From: Catonia carolina | Taxonomy: Eukaryota > Arthropoda > Insecta > Hemiptera > Achilidae | NCBI GenBank assembly: GCA_035578175.1 | Contig: JAQMRL010000011.1 | Coordinates: 7,017,501-7,081,500 of the forward strand | Length of the DNA stretch: 64,000 nucleotides | Direction: 5' to 3' | The notes under the pieces: model-generated | The model's database searches: none | What the model saw: the letters and a program-made list of their open reading frames with translations, nothing else | Told to the model about the DNA's origin: nothing | Made by a program: the position numbers and the translations under genes | Shown here: one piece after another, positions 44,461 through 54,256 of the stretch | Layout: each line of letters starts with the position of its first letter | How positions within the stretch are numbered: position 1 is the first letter of the stretch

Positions 44461-44496
44461 ATATCTCGTGTTAAACACTCACACAGCTCTCTTTGC
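44461..44496 (-). mobile_element. HEL 3' tip fragment
   Basis: ATATCTCGTGTTAAACACTC followed by ACACAGCTCTCTTTGC is a degraded, reversed HEL 3' end (hairpin plus subterminal repeat). The rest of the element is gone. Confidence 0.5.
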
Positions 44497-44519
44497 TACT
44501 GAAGGGTTGTAGGATATTT

Positions 44520-45127
44520 TAAAATAACGGCCATCCAATTTATCTTTACCAATTTTGTTGGGCAGCCCTTTGGTGTAGTTAATTCTCTGTCAAGTCTGAC
44601 AGAAACAGGTTTTTGCACAATACATTTTCATGTGTCGCCATTCAACGTCTGCATTAGCCTTGTCTGCATAATAGTCACTCGCAAGACAAAACAAATATTT
44701 GCCAATTGTAAAGCATCCATCAAATTGTAGGCCGATGGTACACTTTGCCCTTAGCAAGGCAGATGGAGTCCCTCTCCCACCGTGAATCAATCCTGTCCCG
44801 ATCTCAGTAGGTGAGGTAGGCACATTAATTTCCTGAGCTGGTGATGAAAGAGGTGAATGAAAGTGAGAGAGTGAGTGTTGGTCAGTAACAGCGAGAAGGG
44901 AATTAGGCTACGGTTCCCTTCCACGCCCGGCTGACAGTATGTAATTTTTTTTAACCCGACATTTCCCTTGTAGTATTATATAAACAGTTCCTAGGGAGGT
45001 GGAGGGTTGTTTGCTGATGTCGGATCAAGTGGCGGGTTTTTGGTTGGTAAGGCGGTTGCGGCCTCGTTGGGGCTGGAAGAGAACCCCTCAATTGAGTCCA
45101 ACACTACTTCCCCGATCGTGAGGGAAA
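44520..45127 (+). pseudogene. LINE-E copy 2: ORF2 C-terminal trace and 3' UTR
   Basis: Plus strand. Around 44580-44735 the blocks LTETGFC...F and, after a shift, QIFANCKA look like the LTGHGxF...C-x2-C...HxFxxC end of an R1/Jockey-type ORF2. From about 44760 the sequence matches the 3' UTR of LINE-E copy 1, including AATCAATCCTGTCCCGATCTC, TTAGGCTACGGTTCCCTTCC and TTGTAGTATTATATAAACAG. It stops at GATCGTGAGGGA and is followed within 4 bp by a RET-C. Confidence 0.6.
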
Positions 45128-45130
45128 AAA

Positions 45131-45507
45131 GGCAGCTGGAGTTTTAAATTAGTTGCATTTGATCTGCTAGTTCCAGGGCTACAAATAGTAGTTCTGTTTC
45201 AGCCAATTAAATGACTGAATCATTTAAGAACAGGAGACGTAGAAGTGTAAAAGATACTAATCACAGTTATCTCCTCTGAGAGTAATGAATTTCATTAAAC
45301 AGCCAGACCCTGTGGTGAATGAAGTGAAGGTGTCACTTGCAGGGTGAAAAGTAGATGCTTTTCAGAGGGGCTCTCATGCTGATAAGCATAGTTTTCCATT
45401 CAGTAAGGAAGGGATTGGTAAACCACCTCACTCCTCGTTGTTTTTAGTAAAACCTCTGGAGGTTCAAACCAGCCTTTCGGCTGATGACCTAAACAACATC
45501 ATATTTA
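45131..45507 (+). mobile_element. RET-C copy
   Basis: Starts GGCAGCTGGAGTTTTAAATT, ends GATGACCTAAACAACATC. The family frame contains a stop (CAGGGTGAAAAGTAG for the usual CAGGGTGGAAAGTAG) and a length change near 45365, so it is closed here. Confidence 0.7.
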
Positions 45508-46465
45508 CTAGTTGTAACTAGTGCAGATAAAGATTTAAAAAGTCAAATAATCATTGTAGAAAAAATAAATATGCATTCGGTTTCGTATCTGATTTTTGGG
45601 AAAGGTAGTATTGATATCTATCCATTTTAAAACGCTGAATATCCTAACCTGATTTTTTTTTATAACCGGTAACATAATTCAAACGTTTTATTTTTATTTC
45701 ATTCATTCAGTTTTGTGGGATACTAGAATGAGGTACCAAATGGACTTTATCTAAACAATATATCAATGTCCTTGGTTTTACATATTCTAACCTATACTTT
45801 TCATCTTTTTCTAATCAACATCTTTCTCTGTTATTTATTTCCACCTGGCATATCCGGCCGTATCGCATCTTGCAAGCCCCAATGTAAATTAGGTGTGTGG
45901 GTTTTTAGTCCAACCATTTTGCTTCAAGATTTAACATTCTATTTTATTCATTAGGCTTTGTATTGTTGATTAATAAACATTATTAGATAAATCTCTTTAA
46001 ATATATTGTACATAATTGTAATCAACATGACAATTAATTTAATTATTATAAGGGCGTTATAATTTATTATATTTTTAATTATAATATTAAGTGTCATTAA
46101 AATATAATTGTACTTAACTGTTTTATTAATTGGATAACCATTCAATAAGACATTATTGTATTGTAACTTAATGTCTTATTTTATTTATCAAAAGGTTTGT
46201 TTTATTAAGGAAGTATTTAACGGTTTAATTTGAAATTCCTACATGTTTTCTAATTTTATATTTTATTTTTATTGTTTAAAAAATATACCGCCTTCTTGAC
46301 TTAGTGGTTAGGTTGTTAGATATATTTCAGGTATCTTGATAAATATTGTTTAGCTGATATAAAGTTGTATTAACAGCTTGAGCATTAGCGACTATTAAAA
46401 ATAGTGAGATTACTATTAATAGTTTTAGAGTACTATTACTATTATTAGTGTGACTGTGTAATAGT
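45508..46465. other. AT-rich intergenic, no gene seen
   Basis: A segment GACTTAGTGGTTAGGTTG near 46299 resembles a tRNA A box but no B box or SINE body follows. Confidence 0.45.
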
Positions 46466-46815
46466 TTTCCCATAACGCTCAGGAGGAGTCTTAAATTATT
46501 TGCACTCGATCTGCTTGTTCTAGGGCTAGAAAAAAATAGCTCTGTTTCTTATCACATGGTCAGCCAATTATATGAATGAAACATTTAATAACAGAAGAGG
46601 TAGAAGTGTAAAAGATACTAGTCAGAGTTATCTCCTCTGAGAGTAATGAATTTCGTTATACAGCCAGACCCTGAGGTGAAAGAAGTGAGTGTGTAATTTG
46701 CAGGGTTGAAGGAGTTGCTTTACGGGAGGTCTGGAATGGTGATAAGCATACTTTTACACTCGGTGAGGAAATAGGTAAATCTCCTGACTCCTCGTTTTAC
46801 TTAGTAAAGCCTCAG

Positions 46816-47727
46816 CAGTGGTTCTCACCTTTTTTTGCTCCGCGACCCCAAAATAGTAAAAATAAATAAAATTAATATTTTGCGAACCCCACCCCGTATA
46901 AGAATAGTAAGCCCTTCTATTTATAAGTGAATTGTGACTGTAATGTAAGAAGTATTTCTAATATTATATTATTAAACTGCACTTATTTTATGTGTTTAAA
47001 GAGAATACATACAGTAAAAAATATGGAATACAACTATTGATATTATTTTATATTGCTGCGTTTATACTTTTATACTAGTGACGTGTATGAACAAGCATGT
47101 ATGACGTGCACATTCATGAGCAATTTACAAGTTCCAACTTAATGTGTACGTGCTCTTTGTAATTTAATCTCCTTCTATAATACTCACTGTGAGAGAACGT
47201 TTACCGCAGCTAAGTTACCAGTTGAGATTCACGACCGGCTCATCGAAATGTCTGCCGACAAAACGCTACTACGGCAATTTGAATCTGAAAATTTAAATAG
47301 TTTTGACTTGCTCGACGACATGAATATGGAAATTTAGTCACAGAAGCATTGAAAATATTAATACCTTTTTCCATGTCTTATCTCTGTAAAAAAGGGTTTT
47401 CCTCTATGGTCGCACTAAAAACTAAATATAGGAATCGTATGTTACCACTCGAGAACAATTTACTTTTATATGTTTCTAACGAAAATCCATGCATGAAGAA
47501 AGTTTTAAATGAAAAACAAATGCAACCATTACATTAATAATTAATTAATGATAAAGTTTTTTCTTTGCAAGTAAGTGTACTTATTGCATGTAAAATTTTT
47601 ATAAGTAAGTTTGTAATAAATGATTTTTTCTCATAAAATGATAAATGATTTTATTATTGTTTTGCGACTCCCCATAATATCACCACGATCCCCATGGGAG
47701 TCGCGACCCCCAGGTTGAGAATCACTG
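46816..47727 (+). mobile_element. hAT copy 2, nested
   Basis: Left end CAGTGGTTCTCACC, right end GGTTGAGAATCACTG. The right flank CTCTAGAT and a damaged left flank (CCTCAG) are consistent with an 8-bp duplication of CTCTAGAG that has since lost bases. The internal sequence is homologous to the element at 7383-8351, so both derive from the same deleted form. Confidence 0.75.
47190..47537 (+). pseudogene. hAT transposase C-terminal fragment, second copy
   Basis: Matches 7692-8150 at the DNA level from the LPVEIHDRLIEMSADK block. Frame changes near 47320 separate it from the in-frame part (47349-47537). That part reads LIPFSMSYLCKKGFSSMVA, KTKYRNRM and then LENNLLLYVSNENP, ending KQMQPLH and stop. 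The hATC tail is complete here, unlike copy 1. Confidence 0.7.
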
Positions 47728-48004
47728 CTCTAGATGTTCAAACCAGCTTTTCGGCTGATGACCTAAACAACATTTAATAGTGTGGATTATTAAACACTTA
47801 TGGTGTATTATTAACTTTTTGTAATTTTCAGGCTCTTTCCGAGAGTTAAACCTGGGACCTTTTGCTTTCTAATCTAAAAGTTATTTAAAGTAATAAGTAA
47901 ATTAGTTTTCTTTGAAGTCTGTGGGTTATAGAATAAAGTTTACTTTCTGTCATTCTTTTATTTCAATTTATTATTTATTTGGAAACTATTTATGGCATCA
48001 TTAA

Positions 48005-48535
48005 CTTCCTTCGTAGCTCAATTGATATCTATTCGACTACTTAGTTGAAGGATCCAAAGTCAATTCCCATCTAGAACCTGTACGTACATCTTCTTTTGTA
48101 GGTTCCTAACCGTTCCGAATGTTGGCCACCACATTAACAATCTGAACTTTATCCAGTGCTGCTCGAAACAGCAATGTTGTCATTTTCGAGTACCACATTC
48201 TCAAATTTTTCAACCAGGAATACGTCTTCTCCCACTCTTCGTTTTCCAGCTATTCTTCCGTGCAATATAGATTGCATCAACCCATATATTTTCTCGTTGC
48301 GCATTATATGTCCCAGATACTCGAGTTTCCTAATCTTTATCATGTTCGTGATTTCTTTTGATTTCTGCATGCGTCTTAATACCTCTTCATTAGAAACACG
48401 ATCCACCCAAGAGACTCTCAGCATCCTTCTGTAGAGCCTCATCTCAAACGCTTCAAGTCTTTTACTCTTGAAATCATTAAGCTTCCAAGACCACGCCATA
48501 AAACAGAACCGAGAAAACATAGCATCGCAGTACGT
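48005..48535 (-). pseudogene. RTE-like LINE ORF2 C terminus, longest surviving reading frame
   Basis: Minus-strand open frame of 123 codons (48520-48149): KRLEAFEMRLYRRMLRVSW, DRVSNEEVLRRMQKSKEI, IKIRKLEYLGHIMRNEK, GRIAGKRRVGED. These are the consecutive conserved blocks of the insect RTE-like ORF2 C terminus. After a frameshift the terminal LFRAALDKVQIVNVVANIR block follows (to about 48115), then 3' UTR-like sequence. It is younger or better kept than the other RTE-like fragments here, but without its reverse transcriptase core. Confidence 0.75.
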
Positions 48536-49360
48536 ATACGTAACATAATGTTTTTAAAATGTTTTTTACACAAAAGAAACATTTTACTACTTCTACAAAA
48601 AGATAATTCAGTTCATGTAAAATAGATTAAAATAGATTACTGAACTAAAGCAAAGATGTTTTTAAATATTTTGCGACAATTATTAAGTTGTTCGAAAAAC
48701 TTCCCGTTATTTTTGATTACTTTAGATATTAGGTTACTGTTTTTGTTGAAATTAGTTCTGTATTTTGAAACATCATGAACACTGTTCTTAAAGTCATCGC
48801 GTGTTCTAAATTATAATAAATTGTAGTAATTACTAAAAATGCAAGGTACCGGTTACTTTACTAAGAAGATTTATTACTAGTAGTTTTTTTTTTTGTAAGA
48901 AGCTATAATTTTTTATTCAGCACTTCAAAATTCAATTATACTAGTTGTTGAATTACGTAAAATTCTTTGATTAAAAATTTATGTATCCTGTAATTAAATT
49001 GTCGTTTCTTAACTCATTGATCTTCAAGAATTTGATCGTATCTAAAATATTCCGTTTCCTAGATTAAAGTACCGCTACTGAACTTAATGAGATTAACTCA
49101 AAATCAGTTATGTATTTAGCGGACAAGCTTATTCCTTTAGTTACTATGAGAATAATTTAAACTTACTTTCCATATTTGTTAAATCTTTTAATTTTTCTTG
49201 GTGTTTGGTTTCCGGTTTGTCCAAAATTGTATTAGTTTCCAAATTTATATTTCCCATTTTATCGTCTTTCTTAAATAATATATTGGTTGTTAATTACTAC
49301 AATTTATATCTGTATGTTTAATAGCAAAACGAATTTGGAAAAATAATGACTATAAATATT
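48536..49360. other. AT-rich intergenic, no gene seen
   Basis: No shared element. The LINE upstream sequence stops at about 48535 without recognisable reverse transcriptase motifs beyond. Confidence 0.45.
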
Positions 49361-49456
49361 GTTGTTTAGGTCATCAGCCAAAAGGCTGGTGTGAACCTCT
49401 GGAGGATTTACTAAGTCAAACGAGGAGTGAGGTGGTTTACCACGGCCTTCCTCACT
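49361..49456 (-). mobile_element. RET-C 3'-end fragment
   Basis: TTGTTGTTTAGGTCATCAGC through AGGCTGGTGTGAACC to GGCCTTCCTCAC; only the last ~95 bp of the family. It points tail-outward from the complete copy that starts 52 bp later. Confidence 0.65.
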
Positions 49457-49507
49457 ATTTGATATAATATTATTACTAAATTATTAAAATATTATATTAC
49501 AGGGTGA

Positions 49508-49903
49508 CGCCCGTAACAGGCACGTGGAGTATTAAATTATTTGCACTCGATCTGCTAGTTCCATGGCTGCAAAAAATAGTTCTGTTTCTTATCACATGGT
49601 TAGCCAATTATATGACTGAACTTTTTAAGAACAGAAGAGCTAGAGGTGTAAAAGACATCAGTAGAGTTATCTCCTCTGAAAGTAATGAATTTCATTATAC
49701 AGCCAAACCCTGTGGTGAATGAAGGGAAGGTGTCATTTATAGGGTGGAAAGTAGATGCTTTTCGGAGAGCTTGGCATGCTGATGAGCATACTTTTCCACT
49801 AAGTGAGGACGGCAATCGTAAACCACCTCAGTCCTCGTTTTATTTAGTAAAACCTCTACACGTTCAAACCAGCCTTTCGGCTGTTGACCTTAACAACAAC
49901 AAC
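49508..49903 (+). mobile_element. RET-C reference copy, full length, TSD, open frame
   Basis: 396 bp bounded by a 12-bp TSD with one mismatch, ATTACAGGGTGA (49496-49507) and ATTATAGGGTGA (49904-49915). It starts CGCCCGTAACAGGCACGTGG and ends in AACAACAACAAC. The frame 49685-49915 is open: PNPVVNEGKVSFIGWKVDAF, RRAWHADEHTFPLSED, FYLVKPLHVQTSLSAVDLNN. Best-defined member of the family. Confidence 0.85.
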
Positions 49904-49915
49904 ATTATAGGGTGA

Positions 49916-50227
49916 GCAACACAAAACCGAACCCATAACATAAATGCTACCCTACAATATTTTTAATTAAACTGTCAATACACAAGTTTACCTCAATATT
50001 TTCGAAGAATTCGATGCGCAATTGACAGGTAACGAGAAAGAATAATCCTTAATCATATGTATTCGAGTTAATTAGAATCCGCTTCCGCGTCACTGGCTCC
50101 CTGATTTTGGTCATATACAGCATTTCATTTTTGTCATAGAATTGTAACCGAAAACCAGCTTTCATCCTAACATACACGAAACATAATATTTCCTTAGTTA
50201 TGTAAATTTACGTATGTTTTATGTAAA
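49916..50227. other. AT-rich intergenic, no gene seen
   Basis: Unique sequence between the RET-C element and the LTR-like segment. Confidence 0.45.
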
Positions 50228-50276
50228 TTTGTGTCACCGGATGGCGACATTATGTGGCGAACCTTATTAATTTGGT

Positions 50277-50292
50277 GGCCCTGAAAAGGGCC
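50277..50292 (-). promoter_or_regulatory. Histone-mRNA-type 3' stem-loop
   Basis: The minus strand reads GGCCCTTTTCAGGGCC, a 6-bp stem with a TTTC loop. It is preceded by AAAC and followed by ACCAAA. This equals the metazoan replication-dependent histone 3' processing signal (6-bp stem, 4-nt loop, A-rich 5' flank, ACC 3' flank) bound by SLBP. A clear purine-rich U7 site downstream is not evident. Confidence 0.6.
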
Positions 50293-50692
50293 GTTTAAGC
50301 GGTGGTCGTCTTGGAGAGGGGTCGGTCGTAGTCGTCGTGGCGGTAGAGAAGCTGGGTGACACGGCGTGTCGTCGTCCAGCGGAGACGTCATCTTCTTCCC
50401 TCGCAGTAGTGCGTCGATGGATGCTTCGTCGGGTCCGGTGAGCGTAAGGCTCGGTCGAGGGACCGCTGTGGGCATCGCTCGCGTCAGCGGGCGATGACGG
50501 GGTCCGGTCGACGGCTTACGACGACGGGTCGGCGAGCGGAAGCGTCATCTTCTCTCTTGCGGGGTCGTCGATTAGTTCTCGCTGGAGTCCGGCAGCCGTG
50601 TGCCGTGGTGGACGTCTCGTCTGCTGTCTGGTGGAAGTGAATCCCTCGGTGTCTTGATTGGAATTGAATCTATTCGGCTCAGTGCAGCGCTC

Positions 50693-50700
50693 TTTATATA
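50693..50700 (-). promoter_or_regulatory. TATA box of the LTR
   Basis: TATATAAA on the minus strand. It is enclosed by an 8-bp inverted repeat, AGCGCTCT...AGAGCGCT, and followed about 30 nt later by GCACTGAGCC, where a start site would be expected (near 50670). Confidence 0.5.
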
Positions 50701-50853
50701 GCTGCCGAGAGCGCTGTTGTAGAGAGCGGCGACTAACTTGGCCTTGATGACAAAGGCCTTTGCGGTGTGCAGCCGAAAGCTTTGTCGCTATGCCGTCAAA
50801 GGCCGGAAGAGCTATTGAAGCCGGCAACATAGTAAATTATTAATTAAGAAGGG

Positions 50854-50871
50854 TTTTTTTTTTTTTTTTTT
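50854..50871 (-). mobile_element. Poly(A)-only insertion with TSD
   Basis: 18 T on the plus strand, flanked on both sides by TTAAGAAGGG (50844-50853 and 50872-50881). A homopolymer between a 10-bp direct repeat is what target-primed reverse transcription of nothing but a poly(A) tail would leave. It lies inside the LTR near its start and is younger than it. Confidence 0.6.
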
Positions 50872-50897
50872 TTAAGAAGGGGTGGCGGTGACATTTG

Positions 50898-52380
50898 TAT
50901 TGTTATATTTCTGTAATAATTATTAATATTGTTTCAAAAATAACTTCAATTGATATTGTTAATTTCGGTATATCAGGCTAGCATTTAATAATAGGCTAAA
51001 TATATAATTTTTAAATTAATTGGTATTCTTATACATAAATAATTATGTACATAATTAATTAATTAGCTCTTTATAGTGTTTATGTTTAGTTAACTATTTA
51101 GTTTAACATACAACTCCATCCCCAAAAAGGCTATGCCCATGCATAGTTGAAAAATTATTTAAAAAATACTTATATTGTGTATATTTATTCTTGATAAATA
51201 AAAAAATAAATAAAATAAATAAATAATAAAAAAATATTCCCGGTCTACAGTCAAGATTTACTTTGTAGGTATGGTAGTACTTTTGTTCATAATAAACTAA
51301 TTTGTATATTTTATATTTTTATTTTATTTTATTCATGTAAAAGATTTATTTCAGTTATTATTAACGCATAGGTTGTAAACATGTGTAGTTATAGGAAATG
51401 TATTATTTATAATATGTACATTGTATTTTATTATTGAACAAAAATAAATACATTATTATTATTATGTATACAAAATCATTTGACCTGTAACGAAAGAGAT
51501 AATTACATCGACTAATCGTCGTAATGATAGAAAAACATCATCAGAGTAAGATAAATTAACAGTTATTCACTACCTTTCACCAGTGTAGTTGGATAAAGTT
51601 ATAATAAAACTATAAATTATCTATTTAAACAACTAGTATTAGTTATTAAAGTAACGTAATATTACTCAAGTACTATTAATAACTATACAATCGTTGAAAA
51701 AATGTAGTAATATTTCATTATTGTAGATATATAATTGCAACGTTTATGAGGTAGATATTATGCAGTAGCTTATTAAAAACGTATTGCGAATTTAAACAAA
51801 ATTAAATTTCCTGTAATTGGGTTTAAAAAAGTAGAAAAATTTATCTGGATTTACCAGATTTAATTATCAGTATTCTATAATGAAAGGAAGTAATTAGTCA
51901 ACATGAATCTTGTACCTGTTGTTTTCCAATTCATGTAGGCTTAATACTATCAACCCCTACTTGCTGGGCTTCAAAGTAATAAACTTAACTTCTTATAAAA
52001 CCTTACACAAGAAACCACGTTACGTTGTACAAATAAAACCAATTAGTACTGGAAAAAGGAATTCTTTCGAGAATTCCATGTAAGCTCTTGATGTTAGAGT
52101 TCACGTTAACGACTTTTTCGGTTTATTCCAGTTTTCTCAATGTCTCTTCTGACTTCTTTAAACTACTTTCCTAATCCTAGCTCTATTGTATAGTGTCTTG
52201 AAAATTTGTTTCGTCAATCATTTATTCTATACAAGTGTCTGTAGAATCCTAGTCTTCGATTTCTAAACGTTTATATCAGTCATTCGTTTTCGTGTACAGT
52301 TTTTCACGTTCTTGTATCTGTCCGTTTATTTGCTTCTAGACTTTGCTTCTCTTAGACTGGCGTTCTCAATCTTTTGTTTT
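50898..52380. other. AT-rich intergenic, no gene seen
   Basis: Simple AT-rich DNA to about 52100. The part 52130-52380 is less AT-rich and may be old LINE sequence, but no motif is readable in either strand. Confidence 0.4.
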
Positions 52381-52520
52381 GAGTGGTGATGCCTACTTAA
52401 GCCGTGGCGTGTGCGTAGGTAATGAGGTGATATACTGATAAAAAAATACTAGACCTGACCGGGAATAGGACCAGAACCCCGGCATAGAAGCCAGTAATGC
52501 TGACCACTACACCACGGCCG
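52381..52520 (-). mobile_element. SINE-F copy 2
   Basis: Minus-strand copy. Head CCGTGGTGTAGTGGTCAGCA with B box GGTCCTATTCCC (degenerate), body ATTACCTACGCACACGCC, TAAGTAGGCATCACCACTC. The poly(A) tail is lost. Shares its layout with 23170-23345. Confidence 0.65.
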
Positions 52521-53983
52521 GCCAGTAGTAGATCTAGTATTAAGCCAGTATTCTAAGATTAATCTTCTAAGACACTCACACACGTACAGACACACATAGG
52601 TTTTATCACAGTATTATAATGTCTGATATTGACTTGTCTTAAGAGTATTTTCTTCTTTTTCTTATACAAGTGGTGTTATTTTTGGAGTGCAGCGGCCATC
52701 TCCCCGAGGTAGACTACTTTAAGCTATAAACTTTTCCAATTTTGTTGTATTGTGTCTTCAAGTGACTTGGAGCTATTTGGATGTTCGTTATGTATAATGC
52801 TTTTCACCGTTGATGAGCTCTGCTGTTCCACGTGTTCAGACCAATCAAAAAGTTTGCCAGCGTTGTCAGATTGTACGAATGTATCAACCTGACAAATATT
52901 ACGCTCGCATGCGTAGAAGAGCCACAGTAGTTAACTTGTGTCTTGCATCTCGTACTGAACACGTCGATTATAGAGCGCGTTAACATACTTTATAATATAA
53001 TCAGCTGGTTTTATGTTCATATGTTAAAATTGTTATTGAAATACCAAAAAGATGGCTGACAAAATATATAACAGAGCTACGAAAGCAAGTATTGGCAACG
53101 TTGTCTATGAAGTGGGAAGGGAGCAATGCGTACGTTCAGAGCTTATCAACGTTGAAAAGTAGTATAGTTTCTTCAAAGTAAATCTATCGTCCTGTCTTTC
53201 CTGCTTGTTCTAATTGCATTCTCTATCGAAATAAAATTCCCAGTTTGTTCTGAAAAACAACTAGAATTATTTTCTTTTCTTTTAATCGGATGCTTGAGGT
53301 TACCCGGAATGCCTATCTCCGTAATGTTAATGTAAGGAACATTTTCTCAAACTCCTGTCCAATTTCCTTGTGGTTACTTTTCAGGTTATTCTACACCCAG
53401 TGAGTTGGTAGCATCTTGATTTATTGTTAGGAAGATGAAAATCTTTTTGTTTTGAAATTACCACTTTCGAAAATAGTAGCTTGTTGCCTATTGAAGTGGA
53501 AAATAAATATTTAAACACATTATTTTACTGTAATATTAACTCAGTACATTGAAATTCTGGCTTTGCAAAAATTTCATTAAAATTCATTCACAGTTGGCTG
53601 AGAAAATGTTCCTTGTGCGTCAAAAATTGCTATTTATGGGAAACAAGAAAAAACTAAAAGAGAACACATTATACGTTAAATAATTCAATATATTATTTTT
53701 TTCACTTCAGAGGTTAATATATTATATTCATAGGAGGTCTGGTGCTAACTTAAAGTTTAAAACAAAAAATATCGCACAAAATAAAAAATTATCTATTTAT
53801 TTGCTGTCATTCAAAAAATAGAAGTATTATGCAAATGATAACGTAAGGATTTAACATATTTTTAATTTAAAAAAACTGCAAAACTCCCAACTAATTATAC
53901 GTATATCGTTGGATGCTGGAAACTGAATTTTAATAATTTGCAAAAAAATCGGAAATGTGGAAATTTTCAATTTTTTTGCTCCG
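52521..53983. other. Intergenic, no gene seen
   Basis: A 60-codon minus-strand ORF at about 52804-52986 lies in a less AT-rich patch but shows no motif. Otherwise AT-rich unique sequence. Confidence 0.4.
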
Positions 53984-53997
53984 GGTACCCTTAATGT

Positions 53998-54242
53998 TTT
54001 TTTTTTTTTTAGCTTTTATTTGTTATTGGGAACTGTACATTGTTGACAACTACGCAGTTTGATCGCTGCTTTTTGCTGTATTTTTTGACGTGGATTAGGC
54101 ATGAGTTTGAACAGGGACCCCTCAGTAGAGTTTGTTCATGGATGGCTGTCAACTGGTCACCATACAAAGTCGCTTGCCCAACCGGTGTTCTTAAAAAATA
54201 ATAGCAACATTCTACCAGCTGACTGACTGGGCTGGCCCGAAG
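53998..54242 (-). mobile_element. SINE-G copy 2, with 14-bp TSD and poly(A)
   Basis: 245 bp on the minus strand, ending in a run of ~15 A. The TSD is GGTACCCTTAATGT (53984-53997) and GGCACCCTTAATGT (54243-54256), one mismatch in 14. 5' end CGGGCCAGCCCAGTCAGTC. Shares with copy 1 the blocks CAAGCGACTTTGTATGGTGA and GTTCAAACTCATGCC. Confidence 0.8.
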
Positions 54243-54256
54243 GGCACCCTTAATGT

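Larger units (their letters stand above)
46466..47774 (+). mobile_element. RET-C copy interrupted by a hAT element
   Basis: 5' end TTTCCCATAACGCTCAGGAGG, 3' end GATGACCTAAACAACATT. A 7-bp TSD TAATAGT is at 46459-46465 and 47775-47781. The hAT copy at 46816-47727 sits in the CCTCTAGAGGTTC stretch near the 3' end. Without it the element is about 400 bp, the family norm. Confidence 0.75.
50232..50893 (-). mobile_element. Probable solo LTR, GC-rich
   Basis: A 662-bp segment much richer in GC than its surroundings. It starts TGTCACCG and ends CGGTGACA, an 8-bp perfect terminal inverted repeat with TG...CA ends, and is flanked by the 4-bp duplication TTTG (50228-50231 and 50894-50897). On the minus strand it holds a TATA box about 194 bp in, and a histone-type stem-loop 40 bp before its 3' end. 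There is no internal retrotransposon sequence and no tRNA primer site after its 3' end, so it is a solo LTR. The ~100-codon open frames inside are a by-product of high GC. Alternative: a decayed histone-like gene, but no histone sequence can be read in any frame. Confidence 0.55.

Noticed and set aside
48005..48075. A tRNA-like head (GTAGCTCAATTGATATC...)
   Set aside because: It lies directly downstream of the LINE C terminus on the minus strand and fits 3' UTR better; no B box of quality.
50194..50830. Two ~100-codon minus-strand ORFs, first considered as a histone gene because of the stem-loop
   Set aside because: No frame reads any histone fold or tail. The high GC content explains the open frames, and TG...CA ends with a TSD favour an LTR.
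52804..52986. 60-codon minus-strand ORF in a less AT-rich patch
   Set aside because: No motif, no splice signals, no repeat match; left as intergenic.
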